A stretch of DNA of 64,000 nucleotides from the NCBI GenBank assembly GCA_039545355.1, contig BCJJ01000004.1, positions 1,382,801-1,446,800 on the forward strand, given 5' to 3'. The number at the start of each line of letters is the position of its first letter. Position 1 is the stretch's first letter. The notes under the pieces were generated by a model. The model had not been told where the DNA came from, ran no database searches, and was given only the letters and a program-made list of their open reading frames with translations. This DNA is from Trichosporon coremiiforme. Taxonomy: Eukaryota > Basidiomycota > Tremellomycetes > Trichosporonales > Trichosporonaceae. The translations under genes were made by a program, and so were the position numbers. This document shows, in pieces, positions 47,322 through 58,721 of the stretch.

Positions 47322-47554
47322 ATTATGAGACTTCTCGAGACGAGTACCATCGTAGCAATATAGCAATACCCACCGTATATTCTGATTCCCCGATATTTGG
47401 GTCGTTATCTGTAGTGAAATGTATTACGGATATCTTGGTTAAGAAGGTTGCGCACGGCGAAGACGCACTCAACAGTCTTAAGTGGTAACATCACTAAACG
47501 GGAATCTACCATGAGCTCCAACGACACCACAGCACTAAGCACGTCTCTAAACTT

Positions 47555-48348
47555 CTACTTGATCTTGTCAAGAGGGCGGTTGAATCCACCACGACGGTTC
47601 ATGTATTGTCGCCAGGTTCGCTTCTTGTTGACCTTGGCCATGCCGACATCGTTGCCATCGACCTCAGCTCCCTGTCACGTCAGCTACGACCCCAGGCCCC
47701 AAAGCTTACCTTTGTGGTTCCGAAACCTCCGAAGCCCATCATGGCCGCCATAGCAGCCGTGTCCTCGTCCATCTCCTCGGCGGGCTCGGCCTCCTCCTCT
47801 TCTTCTTCGGCGGGCGGAGCTGGACATCAGTTAAAACCCACAACTTCAAACTCACCTTCCGGCTCGATCTTGCGACCGTCATCGGTATACACGACACCGC
47901 GCGCTCGCTCCTCCTCGCGTCTCCGACGTCCCTCCTCGATGGCGCGGCGGTCAAGCGGCCTCTCCCTTGACCGAGAGCGATCACGCCCAGCCCCCGCACG
48001 GCCTCCGCGGCCACCGTACCGGTCTCCCCGGTCACTGCGGTCCCAATCACGGTCTCGCGAGTCCCTCGAGTCGCGCGAGTCACGGCTGTATCCACCCCGT
48101 CCCCGATCGTATCCGCCACGCTCGTACCGCCGCTCTCTTTCGGGGTGGCCGTAGTCCCGGTCACCCCAGTCGCCCCGATCACCGCGATCGTCATGCCGCC
48201 GCCTGTCGCCGTTGTAGTCTCGGTCCCTGCGGTCGTCGTAGCGCCTCGAATCCCGGACAGGGCTGCGGGAACGGTCACGCCCTCCTCGGCCTCGGGCACC
48301 GCCGCGCGGAGGAGAGTCGTTGTAGCGCAGAGGCTCGTCGCGGGGCAT
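47555..48348 (-). CDS. SNRNP27: U4/U6.U5 tri-snRNP 27 kDa protein (SNRNP27)
   Basis: Arg/Ser/Asp-rich spliceosomal protein of the tri-snRNP, known in animals to influence 5' splice-site choice. Exons are 48348-47856, 47819-47710 and 47671-47555, giving 239 aa. Residues 1-140 are RS/RD/RG low complexity ([17 protein letters not shown] runs). An acidic patch [16 protein letters not shown] follows, then [13 protein letters not shown], and the conserved end [18 protein letters not shown]. The human protein's C-terminal block has the same order. The gene diverges from THOC1 over 271 nt. Confidence 0.93.
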
Positions 48349-48619
48349 TTTGTGCTGGATGGAGTGGGTGTTGTTGAGGAAGAAATGTTGAGCGTCGTCG
48401 CACTTTCAGGTGGCAACATGAGCGCGTCATTTGCATAGCCGCGGGATCAAATGCGACTATTACCTGATTAGCCTTGTTCCTAATACAACTATAATTCGCA
48501 GTTTACGTAACGGTATTCTGAAGTGCGCTTGAACAAAGCGAGCTCTCCAGATGTTGACAAGCGGTGCTCTTCCTCGGCGCTCATCAGCTCTCCACATCAT
48601 CGACGAAAGCCGGGCAAAA

Positions 48620-50852
48620 ATGGCAGCGACAACGCTGCACTCGAGCCTGACGGATGACCTGTCCGGTCTCCTCGGGACGCTGGGGAAGAAGCGCCAGACT
48701 GAGCTCAAGAAGCACAAGGGTGCTGCTCCGCTGAAGCCGCTCGATGCCGATGACCTCCGGAGCAAAGTCGACGCCATCTGGAGCAAGAACCACGACGAGG
48801 GCCCGTCATCCCGGCGACCAGATGTGCTGCGCGGAACCATGGACGTTGTCGGGCGGGATATCGCCCTCCGCCCTGTGGTCTCTGGCGAGGTGAGTCCAGT
48901 TGCTCGGTTGATAACGTTTAACTGACACCATCAGCTCTCCGAACCCGAGTACGGCGCGAGCGAGAAGGAGCAGGCGTCGTTCCAGACTGCACTGCAGGAC
49001 CGCCTTGACGTCGTTCTAACCCTCTATGAGGCGGTATATGCGACGCACGCCGAGGCGCTGCTGGAGCCAGGAGCGATCTTCATCCCTCTGCTCGAGGAGT
49101 TTGTCGAGCTGCTCAGCGTCGAGACCTGGCACTCATTCTTCTCCTACTTCGAGACGAGGGAGAAGCGGTTTACGCGCGACATGCCCGCCTCCAAGGGCAA
49201 GGCGTTACCGCTCCTGCGAACCATCAACACCTTCCTACGGACGCTGAGCAGCACCCCGGCCGACCTGCAGCTGCGCGGACGTGTGCAGCTGTTCGCGAGC
49301 CGCGCTATCAGCGTCAGCGACAAGAGCGCCATCAACATGCGCGGAGAGTACAGCGGAATCCGGACGACGTGGGAGGACACGCCGGAGGAGCCCGCGGCCG
49401 GCGCAGACGGCGATGTCGAGATGGACGGTAGCGTGGCCAACGGAGAAAAGGGAGAGAAGAGCGAGGACGACAAATTCTACGACACACTCTGGAGCTTGCA
49501 GCAGTACTTTGCACACCCGCCGAGTCTGGATGGACCGGCGACCGGCGAGCCGGCGCAGACGCCGTTCGAGCGGTTCCGGAGTGCGAGCGACGAGGTGCTG
49601 GAGCGGCTCTTCGCGGAGACTGCACGGGAGCGCGCGAACCCAACGCCGAAGGTGGACCGGGGACCTGATCCCGAGACCGAGGTCGTGTTCCCGCGATACC
49701 TGACCGCGCGCGCTCTGCTGCGACACGAGCTTGCCGACACCGGTTTCCGACGGCAGGTTCTGCTGCAATACTTCATCCTGTTCCAGTTCCTGCTGAACCT
49801 GACCCCGGGCGTCGCGAGCAAGCAGCAGGCGACTGGCGGCATGCCGAAGTCGTTCATTATCGATGACGACGCAGCGCGGTGGATCAAGACCACCGTCAGC
49901 CGCATCCGCGACGAGCTCAAGCGCATCGACAGTACGGACGGGCTGCGCTTCGAGGAGACAGTCGTCGAGCTCATGAACCGCGAGCGGCGCTATGCGCAGT
50001 GGAAGAACGACGGCTGTCCCGAGGCAGACTGGGCGCTCGCCCCTGTTCCCCCGACAGAGGGCAAGGCGACGGCGCGCAAGTGGGAGCGCCAGTCGAAGCC
50101 GCCCCGCCCCTGGCCCTACAAGCAAGGCACGCCGACGCTGACCCGTCTGTCCGAGACGAGCTTCAAGGGTCTCGGCGACTTCAAGAAGAAGACGAGGCAG
50201 ACCGTCTTCGAGCTCGAGGAGGAATTCCGTCGTCTCGAGGCCGAGGAGGAGGACGACAAGGCCATGGGCCGCGAGCCGCCAGAGAGTATCAAGAGGGTGA
50301 GTATTAAGCTGGCGAATCTGAGTCGGAGCTGACATGCAGCGCAAGGAGACGATCCGATGGCTCGCCCTCCGCCAGGCGCGCGACACGCATCCCCGCGTCC
50401 TCGCCGCCATGGGCGCGTACGACCTGACCAAGCTCGTCAGCCTCATGCGCGACTTTGACTCGAAGCAGGCTGCGGCCCGCGCAAAGGGGCAGAGCGAGGC
50501 TGAGGCTGAAGCCGAGGTTGCCGCCGATGAGGGCGCCGAGGCTGACGCTGACGTGACCGAAGCGGCGGAGGGTGATGCCGACGTGCCGGAGGCTGAGGCA
50601 GAGGCGGCTGAGCCTGTGGCCGAGAAAGAGCCCTCGCCTGAGAAGGATGAGGCGGACGCACCCCATGCTGATGAGCCGGTGGAGACTGCGCCCACGGATA
50701 CGCAGATGGATACCCAGGAGCAGGCGCAGGTCCAGATGGAGGAAACCCTACCGGTACCGGAGGAGGAGCAGCCTGCCGAGCAACAGGGAGACGTCGAGAT
50801 GGCTGAGGCGGAGGAGCAGGACGAGGAGGGCGACCTTGGCGAGGCCGAGTGA
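48620..50852 (+). CDS. THOC1: THO complex subunit 1 (THOC1/Hpr1)
   Basis: Component of the THO/TREX complex, which couples transcription to mRNP packaging and export and limits R-loops. Exons are 48620-48889, 48935-50296 and 50340-50852, giving 714 aa. The THOC1 domain fills residues about 10-520: WHSFFSYFETREKRFTRDM, LPLLRTINTFLRTLSSTPADLQLRGRVQLFASRAI, FYDTLWSLQQYFAHPPSL and RRQVLLQYFILFQFLLNL. A helical block near residue 550 (IRWLALRQARDTHPRVLAAMG) precedes a C-terminal tail of about 125 residues made mostly of Glu, Ala, Asp, Pro and Gln. An in-frame ATG at 48551 could extend the protein by 23 residues; 48620 has the better context. Confidence 0.92.
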
Positions 50853-50943
50853 GAGCTGTAGACATTAGACCCGATGCGACACATTTTTGTACCACGCGAT
50901 CTGTGCCACAGAAGATACATCTACGAATACAACAGATACGAGC

Positions 50944-52212
50944 TCAACTGGTGTATGAGTCCAGCAACGATCCGACGCCAAGCGCCGCCGCCCAGCCCGC
51001 TAAGACGACGGCGGTAGTCAACAGCGGCGGCGTGGGGAGGAGGACTCTCAGGCCGAACCCGGCACTCATGCCGCCGAGCAACCTCGTCCCGAGCCAGAGC
51101 TTGTTGGAAGAAGCCCAGGCTCTGTCAGTCTGATGTGTGGCATCAGCAGGAACCAACTTCACGAGCCAGGGCGCGACGGCCCCAAAGGACTCAGACAGCG
51201 GCGTCGTGGATGCCTGGGGAGAGTAGGGTGACGCGGCGGTCGACCACACGCTGAGACCGAGCTGCAGCAGCAAGGGCAACAGGGTCGTGTAGAGGAGCAC
51301 GAGGGGAATGAGGGCGGGTAGGAATCCGCGCTGTCGGCCGTCTTTCTGCCCCGATTCCTCGATCTTCTCGTCATCCTTCTCAGCCTCTGCGATGGTGGCT
51401 GCGTCGGGTTCGTACAGTCCCCACTGTGTCGGTTTGTACCACCCCCTAACCCTGAGCAGAGCCAGCGCGAGCGCAGTACTCGTAGCAAGCTGTGCGCCGA
51501 GCTCGAGCGATACTCGAAAGGCAGTGTTGAGGAGGAGATGGAAGGAAATGAGCGGGGAGGAGGCGAGACGTACTGCCACTTCGGCGAGGAGAGTGACTGT
51601 GAACAGCCGGAGGAGGTAGGCGTGCACCGTCTCTGCCCTTGGCACGACTTGCGGTCGGGGTGCCAGAGCCGAATCGGCTGGTGTCGCTACCTCTCCCTGT
51701 TGTCCTTCCCTCCCTTCTCCTCCATCCACCGCCTGAGCTACCTCCTCTCGCCTATCCTCTGCCGGTGCAGCTGCCGCCTCGGCGGCCGGCACAGCTCCGG
51801 TGTCTCCGTCTCCCGTTTCGCCATTGCCACCCTCGACAGCTGAGGCAGCCTGGACGGGTTTCGGTCGTAGCCCATTAGGTTTCGCTGGCTCTCCCGCCTT
51901 CCTCGGCGGCGAGCCCCGGTTGAAGAGCAGATGCAAGAACACGCGCGGTTTCAGCAGCACGAGATCGAGGAAGAGGAGCAGCGGCGGCGCCTCAATGAGC
52001 GGGTCGATGAAGCCTCCACAGTTGTCCTGGGTGTCAGCTCACGATCGAAGGTATGTGCAGCTATAACGACTGTAACCCGGAGGGACGAAGACACTCACGC
52101 AGACGCCCAGCCTGATGTTCGAGCGCGAAGTGTATGTCGTGTACACATGGCTGGCGGGATAGGCGCAGTTCGTGCAGAGTGGTCTCCACCCTGAGACTGC
52201 TTCGTCTTCCAT
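50944..52212 (-). CDS. ARV1: ARV1 family lipid-homeostasis protein
   Basis: ER membrane protein implicated in sterol and sphingolipid distribution and GPI synthesis in yeast. Exons are 52212-52099 and 52026-50944, giving 398 aa. The ARV1 homology domain is N-terminal: LCTNCAYPASHVYTTYTSRSNIRLGVC joined to DNCGGFIDPLIEAPPLLLFLDLVLLKPRVFLHLLFNR. The two CxxC pairs that bind zinc (CTNC and CDNC) are both present, the second restored by splicing. Hydrophobic helices lie near residues 160-225 and in the last 130 residues, separated by charged loops. It is longer than yeast Arv1 because of a Pro/Ala/Glu-rich insert at about 75-135. The stop is only 91 nt from that of THOC1. Confidence 0.9.
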
Positions 52213-52759
52213 CGCTGAGTTGTTGAGCTCCACCCGTGATCAATCGGTCGTTCCGTCGGGGACTTGCGGTTTGTTATTGCTGTCGCGTCAGCCGGCGTCG
52301 ACCGCAACATTCCTAGCCTGGACAGTTCGGGTGGAGGTCAGCCTAGAATTCACCACGTGGACGCCACCGTAGGATGTTGCCGGAACTGGGCGGATCCGCA
52401 CGGGAGCAAATGGAGAGTTCATTGGCTGGAGGCCCCGCTATGACGAAGTGTGGACTTGGCTGCCCGAGGCCCAGATCGTCTGGCCTAGCGGATGGCGGCT
52501 AGGCTACGCCTGCCATGGCGTCCAAGTTGCTTCTCGCCCATCATCTCCATCCTCAAGCTGTGCAACGCACGAGCATCTCCATCGTCAACAACAATCACTT
52601 CTCCTTCCATCGCGAAATTTTGACCGCTCGATCGAGGATTCATCTACCTCGCGACGTGCGCCATTTACTCTTCTTTCGCCACCACACATCCTGACCTCAC
52701 ATTACCTCACCTCGACTTGACTGGTATCCCTCCACACGACCACTCGATCCATCCTCAAC
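52213..52759. promoter_or_regulatory. Divergent promoter region, ARV1 / UspA-domain gene
   Basis: About 550 nt between divergent start codons, pyrimidine-rich before 52760 on the plus strand. No gene seen. Confidence 0.45.
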
Positions 52760-54274
52760 ATGAGCACAGGAACGCCGCCCCTCCGCCCTGCGATCAAGAT
52801 GACGGTGAACCCGCCGAACGACGGGAACGGGACGCCGCAGACGCTCTTCCCCGTCTCCGGTACTAATACGCCGAGTACGGCAGCCTCCTTCGCCCAGCAG
52901 CAGGGACACGGGCACAGCCCACGCGGCAGCATCAGCGGACTCGGTGTGACTGGAGCCGGCTTCCCGCGCACGATGACGGCGGGAACGGCCTCCTCAGTCG
53001 GAGACGGGAAGTACAGGCGCAAGGTCGGATTCGAGACGTTCGACGCTCAGCCCGAGAGCCTGTTCACGTATACATGTCAGGTGAGTGGGCCTCCTCAGGT
53101 CTAACAAAAGAATCAACGAGCGGTGGAGTCACCGGATACCGGCGAGCAGACGCAAGCGTGAAGGACTGCACCAACCTAGGACAGCGGCCCGCCCATATCT
53201 GCACCGCCTCTGCGCCTTAATGCAGTCGTGATCGGCACGGGCCATCGATAAGGGCTGCGAGAGGGAAGATAAGCGCGCAAAATGCACGCAGGCGAGCGTG
53301 CAGGCGTGCGCGTGTGCGTGATGTGTCCCTGGCCCTGGGCCAGAACTCAGAAGCCAGCTTCGTTGGCCCTGGTTCGCACTCCGCCGTGACACCCACAACC
53401 CACGCGCAGTCTCGCCCCGGCGGTAGCTCCAGCGGTCCAGTGGCTCTCAAACCCTCCCCCGCTTTTGAATCCAAGCTGACAACCTTTAGGCCAAATCCGA
53501 GGGCTACAAGCGATCGCGAAACACGCGTGTGTTCCTGGTCGCCGTGTCGCCGGACGAGTCGGGCGAGGACGCGCTCGACTGGCTCATGAGCGAACTCGTG
53601 GAGGATGGAGACGAAGTCATCGCCATGCGTGTTAAGGACATGGGCGAGAGCGAACGTCACACCGAGGTCGCGCACGAGCACCTCCGCGAGGAGGCGAACG
53701 AGATGCTCCAGACGGTGCTTCAGAAGAACAACGAGGAAGATGGGCGTAAGGTGAGTGATCCTTCAGCGAATCGAAGTGGCGCGCGGCGAAGTGATTTGAA
53801 GCGGCGCACGGCGACCCGACATCACGACGTCCAGAGAAGCGATCGTTCCGCCCGCCACGAGTGCTCTCCGAGCTATCGTACTATGATACAAGCTAACGGC
53901 AGATCTCCGTCATCGTCGAGGTCGTCGTCGGCCACATCCCGGAGATGATCCTGAAGATGATCGCGCTCTACCGCCCCGACTCGCTAGTAGTCGGCACGAA
54001 GGGCCAGCGCTCCAAGGTCTCGCGCTGGGGCAAGGCCTTCGGCGCACCGGGAATGGGTTCCATCTCGCGTTTCGCCGTCTCGCACTCTCCCGTTCCCGTC
54101 ATTGTCGTCCGGCCCGAGAGGAAGGTGAAGAAGACGCAGGAGAAGCGCGAGGCGGCGGGCAAGAGGGGGCAGTATGCTGCTCTCGTGGGCGATAATGACA
54201 TTGTCCTGAGCCGGAGCAGGAGTCGGGAGAGGAGTCGGTCCAGGGGCAGGAGTATTGATACCGATCGCGAGTAA
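52760..54274 (+). CDS. Universal stress protein (UspA) domain protein
   Basis: Exons are 52760-53080, 53490-53750 and 53903-54274, giving 317 aa. The N-terminal 110 residues are Gly/Ser/Thr/Pro-rich with a conserved-looking RRKVGFETF motif. The UspA fold covers about 115-265: RVFLVAVSPDESGEDALDWLMSEL, then SVIVEVVVGHIPEMILKMIALYRPDSLVVGTKG and GMGSISRFAVSHSPVPVIVVRPE. The nucleotide-binding signature G-x2-G-x9-G-S/T is only partly matched (GTKGQRSKVSRWGKAF ... GSIS). The tail is basic, then RS-rich (LSRSRSRERSRSRGRS), which is unusual for a Usp and suggests nuclear location or SR-kinase phosphorylation; that is inference. Intron 1 (409 nt) is long for this locus. Confidence 0.85.
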
Positions 54275-55036
54275 AGCGCGAGTAGAGCGCGAGGGCGGCC
54301 GCGAGGACGAGCGAAGCGGGAGTCCGCCGCGGGGTCGTTAGTGCTTGGAAGGAGAGACCAGGGGAGGAGTGGTCGTCGAGGGATAGAGGCGTAGAGGCGT
54401 AGAGCGAGCGAATCCTCCGCCGGCAGTGGTGCCAGTCGTCGCCGGTCCAGACTTGGGTCAGACGCGACACACACTACCTCACGCCAGCGTCGAGCTGCTC
54501 TGGCTCGGGAGATCTTCGGGGCATCTTTGTACAACGCATATACCTACCCTGTACGTACTCGGTACGGGTACTCTGATATCGTTATGGTACCGTTTAGACA
54601 TATCGCCGCACCGAGCGCACCTAGCACTGCGAGGTTGCAGCGAGGGTGAGACGACTACTGACTCCGTAACTTCCGATCACAAAGGCTGCCACTGATCCCT
54701 TAAAAACACTGAGAGTATGACAAAAAATCCCAAATGACATAAACTTGTATCCGTAGTATGAAGAACGGGATGTGATGCTCAACGCACGCCGTACGCGGCA
54801 CGGCGTGACGGAGCTTATCAACAGAATCGAGCCGTGCAGGGCGTGGAGGTACCTTCCCTTGGGGAGGGTGGGGTATAGTGCCCTTGTGAGTTGGGCTCGG
54901 TACAACGAGGCGTACTCGGGAAGGGAAACCCCGCCGAGACGAACGAACGCAGCGAGGACGAAGAAGGGCGGCGAGGTCGAGGGAGGGAGGGAGGAAGGAA
55001 GGGGTGAACCGCGGCTTCGCCTTCGACTCGCCGGAC
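54275..55036. other. Convergent 3' region, UspA gene / mucin-like gene
   Basis: About 760 nt between convergent stop codons, with short direct repeats (GCGTAGAG around 54382-54400). No gene supported; a long minus-strand frame here is an antisense shadow of the mucin-like tail. Confidence 0.5.
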
Positions 55037-57161
55037 TTATCGGGCTATGCCGAACGTGCCGCTCGCGCTGTGCAGATGTCCCGCCTGTCCGCGCAAGCTC
55101 GCGTGTCCCTGGCTCGCGCTCGTCGCGTGGCTCATGGACCCGTGCCCCATCGAGGACGAGTCGTCGGTACTGCATATCTCGCCCGAGAAGCCCATATGCG
55201 ACTGCTCGACCGTGCTCACAGAGTGGAGGCTCTGTATACTCGGTCCCGCGTGGAGTTTGGGCACAAACTTGGCCGGATTCGCGTACGCGTTGCCGTACGC
55301 GTCGAACGGGATGCCGTACATGGAATTCGTCGTGTTCTTGGGCGACTTGATCGTGACGGACACATTGTCGTCGCCGCCGACATGCGCCATTGTGGTGGTT
55401 TCGGGGATCGCGTGCTTCTCGCTGAACGGACTGTTGGCGTACTCGTACGCTAGCCAGTCGTCGTAATGCGTGAAGCGGTCGCTGTCTGCGTTCGTCACGG
55501 GAGAGCGGTGCGCGTCGTCCGAAGCGTACTCCCACTCGCCGTCTTTGGACACACGCTGGAACGCCGATTCCGGCATCTCCGGGACGGGCTCCAGGCAGGT
55601 CGGCTGCCGCGACCCGTGCAGTGGTCCGTCGGAGAAGTCGAGGGCAGAATGTTGTGTCCCGTTGCGCTTCAGTCCGGACCGTGGGCTGATGCCGTACTGG
55701 TCCTCGTCGCGAAGTTTGAGAGCTCCGGAACGTCGGCGTTTCTGGGGCAAGTCAGCTTCAGAAAGTTTCGATGAGTAGCTTTGTTACATACGCAGAAGGA
55801 GAACAATAGTAGAAGAATCGCCACGACGGCGGCGAGACAACCGACAACAACACCTTTGCATGTCAGCGGGTCGGAGTGGCAAATGGCACGTACCAGCGAT
55901 ACCTCCCTTGGAGAGGGAGCCGTCAGACGAATTGGAGGCGTCAGATGTCGGGTTGGTCGAACCCGTGGCCGTGAGCGTTGTGGCGGTCGATGAACCTGCC
56001 ACAACGGCGACCTTGGTTCCAACCTTGCCGCTTGCGGTAACAGTGCGGACGGGAGATCTGACCATCGAGTATGTCGTCGAGTAGACCCATGTCGAAGTGC
56101 GTGCCGTACCCGCCTCCTGGTAGATGCTGGAGGTGGTCAGATTCGTGACAGCCTCGCTCTCAACGGCATTGGCGACCCAATTCTCGGACGTCGGCTCGTA
56201 TGTTTGCGAGGGCTGCTGTTGTTGCTGCTGATCCGTGCTGTCTTCGCCCCAGTTCCCCGAAGTGGCAGAGGGAGAAGACTCTGCCATCTGTTGTTGCGCC
56301 TGGGGCGTTGGCGTCGGCGACGGCTTCTCCTCTTCCGTTGTTGAGGAGGCCGGTGGCGTCCAGTTTTCCTCGGACTTGGAAGGCGTAGGAGATGGCACGG
56401 CGGCCGATTCAGAGTTGTCGGTGGGCTGGTCGACAGGTTGCTCGTAAGAACTACTTTGTAAGTCAAAACACAGCCTGTGTGACCTACGAGCTGCTTGTGG
56501 ACTGAGGCTCCTCGTTGGACTGTGTCGGCTCAGGCTGTGTGGCAGAGGACGATGACTCCGGGAGTGGTGTGGAGCTTTCCTCGGCTTGCGATGGCGGAGC
56601 TGAAGACTCTTCGTTGGGATCCGAGAAGAATTCGGAGAAGCCAGAGGTTGTTGTGGGTGCCTCAGTCGGCGCCGCATGAGAAGTGCTAGGCTCTACCGTC
56701 GGTTGAGGCGTAGACTCGGAAGTTGACTGCGGCAAGGGAGTAGGAGACGGGGCCTGAGAGGCGTGCGAAGTAGGACTAAGAACAGTTGTGCTGCTCTCCT
56801 TAGTCGGCTCAGGCATGGCAGAGGTTGGCTCGGGTTGCTCGGCAGAGTTTGGAGTGGAAGACAGCGGCGCGGTGCTCTGCTCTGCAGTTGAAGACCCGAC
56901 TGCGGGAGAAGTGGCAGATGGTGTGTTGGTAACGTGCGTCTCCGACATTGGTGAAGTATTAGTCGCGGACTCCGATGCAGGTTGATTGTCCTTTTGGGTC
57001 TCCCAAGATTCAGATGACTGAGCGAAGGGGGAGGAAAGAGAGGAGGGGGTCTCTGCGGGGGTGGTTATTATTGTTGGGGTTTCAGCACGAGGCGAGCCCT
57101 GCCACCTCCGGGCTAGGGCCCGCCTGTGCTGAGCCCTAAACATGGAACGGTCGTTTCTCAT
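55037..57161 (-). CDS. Mucin-like Ser/Thr-rich single-pass membrane protein
   Basis: Exons are 57161-56488, 56453-55894, 55853-55792 and 55741-55037, giving 666 aa. Residues about 25-410 are Ser/Thr/Pro/Glu-rich, as in O-mannosylated stalks. The end of this part (TARTSTWVYSTTYSMVRSPVRTVTASG) resembles the pre-membrane region of fungal wall sensors. One transmembrane helix (VVVGCLAAVVAILLLLFSFC) spans exon C and is followed by KRRRSGALKLRDEDQYGI and a cytoplasmic tail of about 235 residues rich in Ser, His and Asn. The layout fits a Mid2/Wsc-like cell-wall integrity sensor, but no family signature proves it. From the first ATG no signal peptide is visible, which is odd for this topology, so the true 5' end may differ. 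Confidence 0.75.
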
Positions 57162-58721
57162 GTCCGAGTAGGTCTGAGGGCCGCCACGATTGCAAGCCAA
57201 AGTGGGGACGCAGTGTGCGGTTGTGCGTGTACGTATACAGTGTTCGTCCTTGGTATCACAGATGACCTGCGACGATGAAAGGACTCGCAGAATGATGCTT
57301 GAGAAATATGAAAGCTCAATGGAGCGGGGAAGGTTGTGAGAGAGAGAGTCAGACGTAGGAGGGTGTAGCGTATCCGGGCTACCCGTGCCCGTGCGGATGA
57401 GGATTAAGGCGGAGGAAACGAGGGTCGGTTCAAAGAGCGTGAGGGGGGACAGGGGGTAGAGTAGCGAAGTGCCAAAGTAGTGCGGGGTGGTGAAAGGTGG
57501 TATGCGATGTATCGTTGTCGTTCGTCGCGGGGTATCGGTGCCAGCACCAAGTCACCTAGTCAGCAAGGTGTTATGATTCGGTTCGGGGGTGCGGGTGGTG
57601 GCGATATCGGACTTGGACTATAAGGAAAGTGAGACAAAAAGTGAGGTAGTGCTGTCGTCGACGAGTCGTGCAGTGATGTTGAGGGAGGGGCCGACTTTGA
57701 AGGCGTGTATGTAAAAGTCGGGGTAGAAGGGATCAACGGACACGAACACCGACGACAGCGGGGAAGGAGAAGGTCAGAGCGAGAATGGGGAAAGAGGGAT
57801 GAGAAGACGCAAGATGGAGACGACCGGCCCAGAGCCAGGTCAGAGGAAGGGGAGCATGAACGACTTCTCGATTCGGCGGCGCGCGGTGCGCAGTGCACTG
57901 AGGTGCTGAACGGTGGTCCGGACGCTGAACGTCAGCAGACTAGAGCACGCAGCAGTGTCAGAGGAGGACTGCAGGGAGGGTCAACAGCCAGTGCACATGC
58001 ACAGGGCCCTTGTGGGCCCTCGCAAGGGCCGTTTGCTCACTGCAGCCAGGAGGCGCACGCTAGCACCGTCCGTCGTACAGTGGTTTGCTGTGTTTGGCTC
58101 TGGTTCATCTGCGCTGGTACCCGGCATGCTCGGACGTCCATCGGGTCGTAGGGCGCAACAGCGTGAGGACTACGGCATCTACGCGCTCTACGGTAGGTCG
58201 AGCAACCCAAGTGTCCAGTGTCAAAGGATCATGCAGGATCTCCTCGAGCACGGACCGTCCGACGTCCTCTTCCATCTGCCACCACTGACTGGCCAAGGCC
58301 ATGACTGGCTGGCGGTCCTTCCTTCGGCGCCTCAAACGCCACTCAGTCCACCCAGCGTAAAGCCCAACCCGGACCGGGCCTAGCAGACATACCTTACGAT
58401 CCACATATGGCAGGGAGGTCCGAGACAGCGAGGGTGGACGAGGATAGGGCCGCGGTGAGGCATGCTGCGGGCGGTGTGCATCCGACCCTCTGAACCGGCC
58501 ACCGGCACTATCATCAATTGTATCATATCAGAGACCCAGGTCGCGCCCTAGCTCCTCCTCACCCGACGCTAAGCATGAATGCCCTTACACACCTAGATTC
58601 CCCCCCTTGCGACATGTCTCCATCATCCTGTCCATCAATTAGACTTGCAGTCCCCGGTATGTGGTTGACCATCATGCATACGTCTCCTTCGGATGGATCA
58701 GCCCGGCGTGTGCCTAAATCC
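57162..58721. other. Intergenic, with long AUG-free leader of the mucin-like gene
   Basis: About 1.56 kb. Read on the minus strand, 57162-57854 contains no ATG at all and is pyrimidine-rich, consistent with a long 5' leader of the mucin-like gene. The rest lies downstream of TRM44. Plus-strand frames of 148-156 codons (57705-58383) have no motif. Confidence 0.5.
58005..58030. other. Inverted repeat (potential hairpin)
   Basis: Arms GGCCCTTG and CAAGGGCC (8 bp, perfect) enclose a 10-nt loop that itself contains GGGCCC. It lies between TRM44 and the mucin-like gene. A terminator or 3'-processing role is possible but unproven. Confidence 0.45.

Noticed and set aside
49235..50920. 561-codon open frame on the minus strand
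   Set aside because: Antisense to THOC1; it has repetitive Ala/Ser translation from the reverse of the acidic tail and no motifs.
54621..55535. 304-codon minus-strand frame past the mucin-like stop
   Set aside because: Different frame from the spliced gene; its C-terminal half lies in 3' UTR sequence and its N-terminal half is a shadow of the real tail.
57705..58383. Plus-strand frames of 148 and 156 codons
   Set aside because: Two overlapping frames of similar length with no motif, located in the leader/spacer between TRM44 and the mucin-like gene.
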